Shown in pieces: positions 1 through 9,979 of a stretch of DNA of 64,000 nt. Source of the stretch: Pterobdella sp. o SKG-2022 (taxonomy: Eukaryota > Annelida > Clitellata > Hirudinida > Piscicolidae). The translations under genes were made by a program, and so were the position numbers. The stretch lies in the NCBI GenBank assembly GCA_964035795.1, contig OZ038326.1, positions 648,784-712,783 on the forward strand, written 5' to 3'. Position 1 is the stretch's first letter. The number at the start of each line of letters is the position of its first letter. The notes under the pieces were generated by a model. It did no database searches. It was not told the origin of the DNA and saw only the letters and a list, made by a program, of their open reading frames with translations.

Positions 1-104
1 TTCGGTTCCTTATTAAGTCGACTAAAATTTTATGGCAATGAGGTGGTAAATAAAATTCAATTTTGGTTATTTCAGATAAGAACAGCTTAAAATAAAGGTA
101 AAAA

Positions 105-3068
105 ATGAGTCTGTGTGTGTTTCATGGCAACAGTGGTACAGTGGTATTTACAAAACCAATAAGAATCATATATAAAACAAATATATTGAGAAAACCTCAA
201 CTGATTAAAATGATTGCCTTACAGTTCATTTCAATATTATTTTTTTTATTTTTGAATGAACATCTAAATGTTTTGGGGGAGAAGAACCCGAAAGAAGGAA
301 AAACAGACTTGACTATTGAAGTTGGGGTTTTGGTTGATTATTCAGTCCTTGCAAGGTGCTATATGTGTTCAGCACTCCATGAATATTCATTATTCATGCA
401 TAAAAAATTTATGTTTTAATGTCTTTCATTTACGAAAGTAATAGAATTACTAATCTAAGCAATTCCCTCTTTAATTGATGTAATGTTAGATGATTTTAAC
501 CAAGTTAACCCACGTAACGAAAATTTCTAGTTATAAGCTCAAAGTTTTTTATGACTATTTTTTTCACACCACACATCAGCTGGTTGGTGGATAGCAATGG
601 AAGTCCAGAGGAAGCCAAAAAGAATGTTCTGGAGTACTACGGAGAGGTTTTCAAGCACGTGAGTTGCTCATGGAGAAAAGTTTCATAAAATAAATTTGAA
701 CCGAATTTTTCTGATATTTTTAATTGAAAAACCGTGTTAATTTAAAAATTTTTCAAAACGCTGCAACCACTTCAACCCAAACAGACAGACTTAATTTTCA
801 AAGAGATTCAAAGCACTCAATATTCCTTCAACATTCAACTTTCTTACGTCCAGTTCATTGACGTTTGTTGCTATTGATTTTAATTTATTCACATAAGCCA
901 TTCGATTTTTTGAAGTTTTGATTTAATTTTTCAAATGAATGTACATTTGTACCAAATTATTTTTATAATAACCCACATCTGAGTAAAAATGCAACAAATC
1001 AAAACAGACCAAAAAACAATCGTTCACCGAAGAAAAAAACGTTCAAATTCACGGCAAAATTTATTTTAGGAAAGCTATTTTGGAATTGATAGACAGGATG
1101 CGAGCAGGTTCTTATGATCTCAAAGACAGGGACGTTCTGATAGCTTTCACTAAGTGAGGTTTCAAGGAAGCATATTGAATAATCTCAATATATCATCATC
1201 TTCATGAAAATGTTCATAATTAAACATATTGTGAAAACTAAGTACCCCATGAACTAAAAATAAAAATTCATGCCACAAGATGGAGACCTATAACTGGTGA
1301 AGCATCCTTAGCAAACGTGGACAGGATCTGTTACAATGAGAGTGTAGCTTTGGTGATGGATGTGGGTGTGTATGGGAGTGCCCAAATGGTTGCCAGTGCT
1401 CTGGCTTCCTGGTAGAGTAGTACTCAGTATAGATATAACATGATTAGATAAAATTATGCTATGATAAATCAAAGAAAAGGGTTAAAACCATCACAAAAAA
1501 ATTCTATTAACTTAACATTTATTGTATCAAATACAACTGAATATTGATATAAATACGAAATTTATCAAAAGAATAAACCCAAAACACCAAGGTTCATTGA
1601 AATATTCAAATTTTGTGTTTGGTTGCAGCTTGGGTGCCAAACTGGACAGCGTGGGGAATAAATGCGAAATGTACAGCCGTTTTCTGATGGCCAAAAACTT
1701 CCATGACTTCAACGTCATTACTCCTCCTTCCTTCTCAAAATGCTCTATTGATTCTATTGAGAAGTATCTCAAGACCTTGAAAAGGTCCTTTCATACAATG
1801 AAAAAACATCAATTTGAAAAATTCAAAGTAGTCCTTTAAAACTGAAATAAAATATTTTATAAAAAATTCAAATTAAAACCAAAAAAAAAACTCAACATTG
1901 AATGGCAGAGAGGATAATTGCCTGTTGGTAACAAGGGCAGCAGAGGTGGTGGTATCACAAGAGGAAATCTACTTGGGAGAGAAGTACTCAGTGGACCAGC
2001 AATGCCAGCAGATCTTCGGCACTGGAGCTTCATTCTGCTCTGTACGAGGATTTGATATATTATACAACTTAACATAAGCTTTCTATTTTTTAAATTGGAA
2101 CAAAAGCGGCACCAAATTAAAGATTAATTTCAGCTGAAATTCTGAAACAAAAAGAATAATCGAGTAGAAAAACTTCAAATAAAATACGGAATCTTTTAGG
2201 AAGGGAAGGTGAGCGACGCGAGTAAATGTGAGAGGTTGTTCTGCAAAGAGCCTCACAGAGGCAGATGCATCTACACTGCCCAGAGCAGGGTGCTCGAAGG
2301 CTCGCCATGCGGTTCAGAAGCCTGGTGCGTCAGAGGACAGTGTGTTGAGAATAAAAAACTAACAGGTTGGAGTTTATGCTTGGGCTTTGTTTTATTTGAA
2401 TTTCTATAAATACATTTGGTCCTGGGCATGACGTTAAACTGCACCGAAGACAGCGTCTCCAATTTGAGACTGCTTTCCTGTTATAACCTGGATAACAGTA
2501 GACTTCGGTAATAGGTATCGAAAAACTGATATCCTGGTATTGTTGTCATTTGGCCTGGCGGAGGATCATTCTTTATTGACAACGGCAAGGCAAACTGCCC
2601 AAGTGTGGGAACGGCGGTTCTTGAAATCCGATAGTTCCAAGTTGGACGTTAGCTTGGGCTGGCAGTTCTATGAAAACTTTGTCCTAACTAAAAATGGCTT
2701 TCATTAGTCGACTGCTGTATACCCCAGCTACTGGGACGCCTACAGCAGTATAATCTAATATGGATATTATTATTATATTTATTATTACATTTATAATAAT
2801 GTATAAAGTAAATATAAATTCAAAACAAATTGATGAAAAAACTGGAATTTACACCAAAAACCAACAATTGAGCACTGTCAATCGAACTTTCCCCCTCAAA
2901 GGGTTAGAGGACTGCATGCATGGAGACTCTCGTTGGAGACATGTTGGAGATTACCACTCAGACTTTTGTGCCTCTCTGAAGGAGGGGTACATGGGCAAGG
3001 CCTGTGCTTTTAAGACCGTCTCCAACCGGTGTTGTGCTACATGTAAAGAAATAATGAAAAAGAGATGA
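105..3068 (+). CDS. ADAMTS-like reprolysin (M12B) homologue, probably catalytically inactive
   Basis: Exons that read through: about 105-355 (hydrophobic signal-like stretch from MIALQFISILFFLFL, then the start of a reprolysin domain, EVGVLVDYSVL), 580-658 (YYGEVFKH), about 1071-1154, 1278-1411 (LANVDRIC, VALVMDVGVY), 1630-1790 (FSKCSIDSIEKYL), about 1905-2040 (YSVDQQCQQIFG, the ADAMTS cysteine-rich pattern), 2203-2365 (CERLFCKEP, CGSEAWCVRGQC), and a last exon 2900-3068 with a six-cysteine PLAC- or ShK-like module (CCATCKEI) and a TGA stop. The order matches metalloprotease then ADAMTS cysteine-rich domain. No prodomain or thrombospondin type 1 repeat was found, though exons could lie upstream of the window. 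Where HExxHxxGxxH should stand the spliced frame reads ALASCLGAKLD, so both zinc histidines and the glutamate are missing. It is probably secreted and acts as a pseudoprotease. Exon joins around 660-1070 are incomplete. Confidence 0.7.
2470..2707 (+). other. Unassigned open frame between ADAMTS-like exons
   Basis: A frame of about 78 codons runs from roughly 2473 to a TAG at 2705-2707. It has balanced, protein-like composition (VDFGNRYRKTDILV, SFGLAEDHSLL, VSLGWQFYENF). I do not recognise the family. It lies between the last cysteine-rich exon and the terminal six-cysteine exon of the ADAMTS-like gene. It could be an alternative terminal exon, a remnant of another gene, or chance. Confidence 0.25.
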
Positions 3069-3218
3069 GGTGGTTGCAGTTGTTCAGTTGGTTTTGAGGG
3101 TGACTTGTGATGTGGATGGTTGTGTGAGAGGTTGTTATGAGTGTCATGATGGTGGTTAAAATTGGGTTTCAGTTTTTTTAGATAAATTTTTCGAATGAAG
3201 AAAATTTTTCAAAATGAG

Positions 3219-4048
3219 AGTTCAAAATGCATTTATTGTTTTCATAATGGAGCCAATATATTGAAATTATCTCATTTATTATTCAATAAAAGCTTGGAAG
3301 CAAACAAAAATTTTAATGAGAAAAAAATTGTGAATGAACTTTTTAATTGAAATTATGAACCTTAAGTTTTATACTTTGCTAAGCATGAGTTTCAAAAAAA
3401 TTACTCCAAATAAAAAATTGATAATTCAAAAAAAGTCAAACAATTAAATGAAAACTAAATAACATCTGCACTCGCCTCTTCAAAAGTGGGCCCAGTCTCT
3501 CATATATTGCTTATTTCTCTTTTCCAACTTGACAACACCCACTCCACCAAGCTCACACTCATTCCAACGAACCAAATTATTAAAATTTGAAGTTTTTAAC
3601 TTGATACTGATAATTCATTTTGGGGCAGCTTGAATAGGTGTTGATTAAATACATGGTTTATACAAAGTTCGTGCGCATTTAATTAAGTAACTGGTTGGTA
3701 TATTTTAGTTGGGAGTGGTAGCGGTCTCAAATCTGGCTACTGTAGACGGATTGTTTGATGAGTTTTCAAAAATCGAATGACAAATTTGTTTAAAGAAATT
3801 TATAAAAGCATTTTTTGAAAAGAAAGGATCGTATAAATATTATAATTTTTGTTTTCTCTCAAATAAACTTGACAATGGCTGCCGAAAAGTCGAGAGAAAT
3901 AGAAGCCACGAAAGACACGGTTATTTCTTATTTTTGTTTTGTTTCTAATTTTTTGTTTTTCACGCTTTTGTTATAAATATCTCAAAAATTATTACTTCGA
4001 GTTTCTGCATTATTATCATTACATTATGATATAAACTACATCAGCTTA
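3219..4048. repeat. Direct duplication, copy 1 (830 bp)
   Basis: This block recurs at 5520-6349 with a constant offset of 2301 bases at both ends, so no net indel. Every stretch compared by eye is identical. It holds the upstream region and putative first exon of the PSMB5 gene and ends 4 bases into its second exon. Confidence 0.9.
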
Positions 4049-4982
4049 CGGGACTACAACTTTGGCTTTCAAATATGACAAGGGAGTCATAGTGGCAGTT
4101 GATTCCAGAGCCACTGCTGGTGCTTGGATTGCTTCTCAAGAAGTCAAAAAGGTTCAAAACCATCAAAAAAAGTTTCATTAGATATGTTTTTTCAACAAAA
4201 TGAAATTTTTTTTAATTTAAAAAATAGTTTCAAACAAACTGTTAACTTCAATATTTTTTGTGAAATTATGTTTATTACTGAAATGATTTAGAAAAATTCA
4301 GAGTTGATTATCACACACAGATAATAGAGATCAACCCTTACATGCTAGGCACAATGGCTGGTGGAGCTGCTGATTGTTTGTTTTGGCATAAGGTTCTTGC
4401 AGAGCGTTGCAGGTTGTATGAGCTGAGAAATAAGGAAAGAATCTCAATCGCAGCTGCTTCCAAGTTGCTCACAAACATCCTTTATAGCTATAAGGACATG
4501 GGCTTGTCAGTTGTGAGTAATATTTTTGTTTTAGAGATTTATATGTTTTTCTATTCCAGCAATCATTTTTGTAAATATACACACAGGGAACTATGATTAT
4601 TGGGTGGGACAAAAGGGTGAGAATCATGTTTTAAAGAAAATATTTTATAAATTTTTACATAAGGATTATCTATTTGAAAAATGCTTAGCTTAGTAACTAC
4701 ATAGACAACTTACAATTATCCTTTTTTCAAATTTTATTTGACTGTAGATTTAGTTAATGTCTGCATTGAAACTAATGCACACCCACACAATGCAGACACC
4801 AGATTAAAACTAAACAAGATAAAAGTAACAAATTTTCATTATGTCCTCATTAGCATAACTGACATTCCACAGGGGCCAGGCCTGTATTATGTTGACAGTG
4901 ATGGCTTCAGACTGACAAATGATTTGTTCTCGGTTGGTTCTGGCTCTACCTATGCTTATGGAGTTCTTGATGCTGGATACAG
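3876..4982 (+). CDS. PSMB5: Proteasome subunit beta type-5, C-terminus missing at gap
   Basis: This is the chymotrypsin-like catalytic subunit of the 20S proteasome. Exons: 4045-4151 ([20 protein letters not shown]), about 4321-4514 ([25 protein letters not shown]), about 4588-4614 ([10 protein letters not shown]) and 4873-4982 ([25 protein letters not shown]). The catalytic Thr after the processed Gly, the Asp of VDSRAT and the Lys of EVKK are all present. A first exon beginning [15 protein letters not shown] at about 3876 is plausible, but its splice to exon 2 is not resolved. If right, the propeptide would be much shorter than the roughly 59 residues of human PSMB5. The last 50 or so residues (the RWDLSPEEAY-type region) are not found before the N gap at 5320, so the model is partial. 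Confidence 0.9.
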
Positions 4983-5319
4983 GTTTGTATAGAAAATCAC
5001 AATAAACAACTAAATTAGTTTAGTATGTAACTTTTCAGAGACATCTTATGTATGTAATGTATAGCGGTTAAACTTTAAAAACATCAAATGAAGATTCATA
5101 AATTTTTTTGAAATAGAAGCTAAAATTATTGTCTTTATTTAAAATGTATGAATTCTCAATTGATGTTTTCAATCTTTAGTTAAATATGTTCTACATTATC
5201 AAGTATACAAACTTAAAGCCTCACGTTTGTATACTTGATAATTTCAAAATTAAGGATGAGAGTAAGTGGTGATGAGACTTCACTATTACCAAATTTTTAT
5301 TTTTCATTTATGTGTGTTG

Positions 5320-5519
5320 NNNNNNNNNNNNNNNNNNNNNNNNNNNNNNNNNNNNNNNNNNNNNNNNNNNNNNNNNNNNNNNNNNNNNNNNNNNNNNNNN
5401 NNNNNNNNNNNNNNNNNNNNNNNNNNNNNNNNNNNNNNNNNNNNNNNNNNNNNNNNNNNNNNNNNNNNNNNNNNNNNNNNNNNNNNNNNNNNNNNNNNNN
5501 NNNNNNNNNNNNNNNNNNN
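5320..5519. other. Assembly gap (200 N)
   Basis: Exactly 200 Ns. The PSMB5 3' exons are expected here or have been lost. Sequence resumes with the duplicated 830-bp block, so the gap may be a scaffold join with false duplication. Confidence 0.99.
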
Positions 5520-6349
5520 AGTTCAAAATGCATTTATTGTTTTCATAATGGAGCCAATATATTGAAATTATCTCATTTATTATTCAATAAAAGCTTGGAA
5601 GCAAACAAAAATTTTAATGAGAAAAAAATTGTGAATGAACTTTTTAATTGAAATTATGAACCTTAAGTTTTATACTTTGCTAAGCATGAGTTTCAAAAAA
5701 ATTACTCCAAATAAAAAATTGATAATTCAAAAAAAGTCAAACAATTAAATGAAAACTAAATAACATCTGCACTCGCCTCTTCAAAAGTGGGCCCAGTCTC
5801 TCATATATTGCTTATTTCTCTTTTCCAACTTGACAACACCCACTCCACCAAGCTCACACTCATTCCAACGAACCAAATTATTAAAATTTGAAGTTTTTAA
5901 CTTGATACTGATAATTCATTTTGGGGCAGCTTGAATAGGTGTTGATTAAATACATGGTTTATACAAAGTTCGTGCGCATTTAATTAAGTAACTGGTTGGT
6001 ATATTTTAGTTGGGAGTGGTAGCGGTCTCAAATCTGGCTACTGTAGACGGATTGTTTGATGAGTTTTCAAAAATCGAATGACAAATTTGTTTAAAGAAAT
6101 TTATAAAAGCATTTTTTGAAAAGAAAGGATCGTATAAATATTATAATTTTTGTTTTCTCTCAAATAAACTTGACAATGGCTGCCGAAAAGTCGAGAGAAA
6201 TAGAAGCCACGAAAGACACGGTTATTTCTTATTTTTGTTTTGTTTCTAATTTTTTGTTTTTCACGCTTTTGTTATAAATATCTCAAAAATTATTACTTCG
6301 AGTTTCTGCATTATTATCATTACATTATGATATAAACTACATCAGCTTA
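5520..6349. repeat. Direct duplication, copy 2 (830 bp)
   Basis: This copy of 3219-4048 begins at the first base after the N gap. It carries the PSMB5 upstream region and first-exon candidate (ATG near 6177) but diverges 4 bases into exon 2, so it cannot encode the proteasome subunit. Confidence 0.9.
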
Positions 6350-6380
6350 TTAGAGAAGATATGACATTGGAACAAAACTA

Positions 6381-6494
<114 letters not shown>

Positions 6495-7021
6495 TTTTTC
6501 AATAAGTATTAACGCCGGTATTATGAGAAAATTTAGTAGATTTATTAAGTAAAAATAGCTAGAATTTTCGCTAAGTATAGCCTTACCATAATACGTTAGC
6601 ATCTTTTCATAACTTCATATAACTTTTCAGACATTTTTTGTATGTTTTATATAGTAACATCCTATTGTATAAATATATTGATGTACGTCCAAATACATTA
6701 TCACGGGCTATAATAAATATACGCCTTTTATTCTTTCTCTTAATTATTTCGATTTTTTAAATAATGAAAGTCCTAATGTATAATTTATTTTTTTATTTAG
6801 TTTTAGTCTTCATTTTATACTCAAAAAATTTTGGAACTTTTGAATACGATTCATAAAAATTAAAAATATTTTAAAGTGTTCGAAATTTTCACGAAGCAGA
6901 CATTCTCATAATCACCAATGGAAGCGTGACTTTGTTTTTTATTCAAAAAATAACTTAACTTTTTAAATAGTTATTTTTGGAAAAACATTCGACAAGATAG
7001 AATTAGCATTAGGTTTTCAAT

Positions 7022-7262
7022 CTACTTCTTCGAACGTGGAAATCCAAGTTGCTGTGAAAAAGAGTTATAGAAAAAGTTTAAAAATGAATTTTTTTAACTA
7101 TTAAATCTCACCTTCATAGCTAGTACCCAAAGGGAATTGGCCAAAAAAGTGATCTCATCCGTCGAAATTAGCTTGATAAAAAGTGACAGTTGGTGTACCA
7201 GATGCGGGAGTATTAGTATAATGCATAAAGTAAGAATGCGCTTGCGAATCAAACGTTCCTGA
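7022..7262 (-). pseudogene. Small secreted protein family, copy 3 (damaged)
   Basis: An exon at 7112-7262 starts after a good AG acceptor with SGTFDSQAHSYFMHY and ends in a GT donor in the same phase as exon 3 of the copy at 9.3 kb. It has one in-frame TGA just before DHFFGQFPLGTSYE, which lines up with KLAQFPVNETLG of that copy. A possible fourth exon (QLGFPRSKK then stop, 7022-7051) is homologous to the last exons of the other copies but out of phase. No first or second exon was found. It is probably a pseudogene, or it carries sequence errors. Confidence 0.5.
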
Positions 7263-7451
7263 CTGCATGAAAAAAATATTGATATATATTTTAGAGAAAT
7301 TGATGTGATAGTTTCACTTAGAAACACCCATTCTTCTACTCCACCTTCTCTTATAGAAGAATAAACTTGCGGTAGTTATACAGCGTTTTTACTTATAAAT
7401 CAAAGCGCTTGCTACAAATTTAATGTAGAGAAAACACACTGTGGAACAGGT

Positions 7452-7520
7452 ACTAATTGTCGGCCCACGCAGGATCGAACTCGGTAGATAATTAGTCTAA
7501 TGATATACGATAGAGCTATT
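7452..7520 (-). other. tRNA-like sequence, possible SINE or pseudo-tRNA
   Basis: On the minus strand there is a B-box-like AGTTCGATCC (near 7471-7482), an anticodon-arm-like TTAGA-CTAATTA-TCTAC with T33 and a nominal AAT anticodon, and an A-box-like TAGCTCTATCG. The acceptor stem does not pair and the T-stem is poor, so it is not a functional tRNA. It may be a tRNA-derived SINE head or a decayed tRNA. Confidence 0.3.
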
Positions 7521-7651
7521 TGTTTAATTTCAAATGGAAGTTTGAAATCTTAATTGAAACAATAAGAATTCCATTTCAAACTTCAATCATTTTAAATTAA
7601 TATTTTTATGCGAAGACATTTATCTAAAGCTAAGTATAGATCAGGCTTTTT

Positions 7652-8252
7652 TCATTCAGTCCTAGGTGGAAAGCCAAGTTTCGCAAGCATTTCTGTAAAT
7701 TAATAAACATCATTTACTTTTTATATTCTTTTTTCGACTTCTACAGTCTAACCGGCATAAAGAGAACCATAAGCAAACCAAGCAAATTTATAGTTTTTTC
7801 CTTTGAAACAAATTATTTCGACATCTGCTTCTACAGGATTTTTGAAAGCAGAATCAAGTATGAAGAAAACATAACTTTCCCATCTAAATGTCCCAGACTG
7901 AAAAGAGTGAATTCAATGATTTATGATTCATGATAAATTTTTATCGAACGCTTTCACTTACCAATACTCATGTAATTTAGTGGTTTTTTCTTTTTCAACG
8001 TAAATGATTTGGTCATCAGGGTCCGGAGAAGTATAAGCTGTGAATCTCTGAAAAAATAAATTTTGATAAAAACCGATTACTTCTAATAAAATTGTTAGTA
8101 ATTAATAATTGTTACTTCTCCACTCAATTCATCGTCCTTGGTCAAAATTTTATAAATGAACCGATTGCAAAGTCAAATTTTAGCTCAGTGGGATGTGAAG
8201 GGAAAGCTTGCGACATTTCTAGACAAGCTAAAAACCCAACAAAGACAAACAT
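7652..8252 (-). pseudogene. Small secreted protein family, copy 2 (frame-damaged)
   Basis: Four exons parallel the intact copy at 9.24-9.87 kb. Exon 1 (from 8252) encodes a signal-like MFVFVGFLACLEMSQAF. Exon 2 (7963-8047) carries YTSPDPDDQIIYV, matching LDNFDDQIVYA. Exon 3 (7753-7897) starts SGTFRWESYVFFILD and ends NYKFAWFAYGSLYA. Exon 4 (7652-7692) encodes MLAKLGFPPRTE and a stop. In exon 1 the frame must shift by one base in a T run to reach FYKILTKDDELSGE, and exon 2 ends in a phase incompatible with exon 3. Either this is a pseudogene or the assembly has small indels. The upstream promoter block is homologous to that of the other copies. Confidence 0.55.
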
Positions 8253-8535
8253 TTTCTATAAGTCCCTCATATTTACTGAATCAGTTGTTTATTTTTATGG
8301 AACAATCGATAGATGCTGAATGCATTTTTTACTGCCTCTAACCATCAAAACTTCAACACATCTTAAAAATTATAATAAATAACAATGTTCAATTGATATT
8401 TATTCAATCTAACAAAAATAAGCATTCAAATAAAATATAATTCTATATTTATAAATTTTTTTTTAAATTTTTTGGAAATATTACCAATATAAAAAACAAA
8501 TTCAAAAATTAATCAAAAGTGAATTTCATATAAAG

Positions 8536-8612
8536 AAATAATGAAGAATAGATGAGGTGGTTGCAGTTGTTCTGTTGGTTTTGAGGATGACTTGTGATGT
8601 GGGTGGTTGTGA
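8536..8612 (+). repeat. Diverged copy of the ADAMTS-like gene 3' end
   Basis: The run from AAATAATGAAGAATAGATGA onward matches 3050-3128 (end of the last exon and 3' flank of the ADAMTS-like gene) with scattered substitutions. It is too short to code. It shows that the region has been locally duplicated. Confidence 0.65.
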
Positions 8613-8855
8613 GTGGATTTGATTTGAATATAAAATTTATTTAAATTTTAATTCATTAAAATGCTAAAATGAAAGCATGATTGACAAATTTCAACCTTTT
8701 TGTTTTCGAATAAAATTTCAGTTATCCTCACTTTGACCAAGTTTATAGCTATCCTTTTACTTTTGAATGTTTTGATGTATAGAAGCAACAAAACGACACT
8801 ATTCCATTTCGAGTTTTGGAATTAATCAATGCGAAACATAAATTTTGGAAGTAAG

Positions 8856-8960
8856 AACATTATCAAGTGATTATCACTTGATAATGTAAGCTAGCCTTAC
8901 GAAAAGCTTCGTGTCATTTAATAAATACTTTGTGTTTGTTGTTCTTACTTTCAGCTTCAG
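8856..8960. repeat. Palindrome-containing dispersed repeat
   Basis: A near-perfect palindrome, ATTATCAAGTGAT then TATCACTTGATAAT, is followed by GTAAGCTAGCCTTACG and AGCTTCGTGT. Related sequence occurs at about 13590-13690 (without the palindrome arm, fused to a retroelement TAA tail) and at 22995-23065. No other feature is seen in 8612-9235. Confidence 0.65.
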
Positions 8961-9239
8961 GCTATTGTACTTCATTAATTTTGGAGTTTTTTTCTAATTT
9001 TCTTTGTTTCTTGATTACATATGATATTTAAGTTACTCAGGGAATGTTAATAGTTTCAAGTTTAATCTAGCTACTTTAGTTTTGAATTTAGCTCTTAAAA
9101 TTGCATTCGGTCTTTTCAATTTCTTATGCCACGATGGAAAAAAATTTCATTTTTTATTGAAACAAATAACATTTCAAATCAATTGAAAATTAGAATTTTC
9201 ATTAAAGAAAATTTTCCCAATGTTCTGTCCTTGCATGTC

Positions 9240-9868
9240 TTAACCAACAATGCCAAGTTGCTTTCGCATTTCTGTAATAAAACATGGATATCACAAAATG
9301 TTGAGATACTGTATTGAAGCTCTAAAATCTCACCTCCAAGAGTTTCGTTCACAGGAAATTGGGCAAGTTTATATTTCTTTTCTTTAAGAGCAATTTCAAA
9401 AATTGTCAAAGATGCATCTTCAACACTATGATTTATTGGTAATATATAGTACACATATTCTTTAGAATAAATCGTTCCTGACTGTGGAATAAAAATTAAT
9501 ACATTATCATGGAAAATATATTGGTCTGATGTTTTTACTCACATATGTCCACACCGACTTTCCGTCAACCGTTACTGGTGCGTAGACGATTTGATCATCA
9601 AAATTGTCTAAATACACATACACTATCGAAACCTGTAAAAATGAAACTTAGATGAATTAAAGTCGTTGATTTATATTTTTATCTGTTAAAAAAAGTTAGA
9701 GAATTAAAGTATTCAACTAACCCCATCTTCACTAAATTCTTCATTTCTCAAATAAATTTTGTAGAAAATCTCTGGACCAAAAATTGTGTTGACCGCAACC
9801 AAGTCAACATTCGACTCTACAACACCAACCAAAATCACCACGGCGAGAAAAGAAAACAGCTTGAACAT
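9240..9868 (-). CDS. Unrecognised small secreted protein (intact copy of a local family)
   Basis: Four exons join in phase: 9722-9868, 9543-9632, 9334-9481 and 9240-9271, giving about 139 residues. The N-terminus (MFKLFSFLAVVILVGVVES) is a signal peptide. The mature part includes FYKIYLRNEEFSEDG, LDNFDDQIVYAPVTV, SGTIYSKEYVYYILP and KLAQFPVNETLG, and ends MRKQLGIVG. It has almost no cysteine and no motif I know. An upstream ATG at 9880 would give MQLK before this start. I chose 9868 because a TATA element (GTATAAATA, 9907-9899) lies 39 bp upstream, the spacing is the same in the solo exon at 14.4 kb, and that copy lacks the earlier ATG. It is probably secreted; function unknown. Confidence 0.6.
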
Positions 9869-9898
9869 TTTCAACTGCATTTCTGAAAAACCTTCTCA

Positions 9899-9970
9899 TA
9901 TTTATACTCAGTTGTTAGCTTATTTTTATGAAAAAATCAATAAGTTTCACCGTCTCTAGTTCTGAAAATT
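9899..9970 (-). promoter_or_regulatory. TATA-containing promoter block shared by the secreted-protein copies
   Basis: GTATAAATA on the minus strand (9907-9899) sits 39 bp before the chosen ATG. The flank (pattern ATTTATAC..AGTTGTTAGC, then TTTTTATG and TCAATAAGT) recurs upstream of copy 2 (about 8268-8325) and of the solo exon (14467-14530). Conservation of non-coding sequence next to decaying coding copies suggests shared promoter ancestry. Confidence 0.6.
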
Positions 9971-9979
9971 GAAACCGTT

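Noticed and set aside
7452..7520. Functional tRNA gene
   Set aside because: The acceptor stem does not pair and the T-stem has mismatches; kept only as a tRNA-like remnant.
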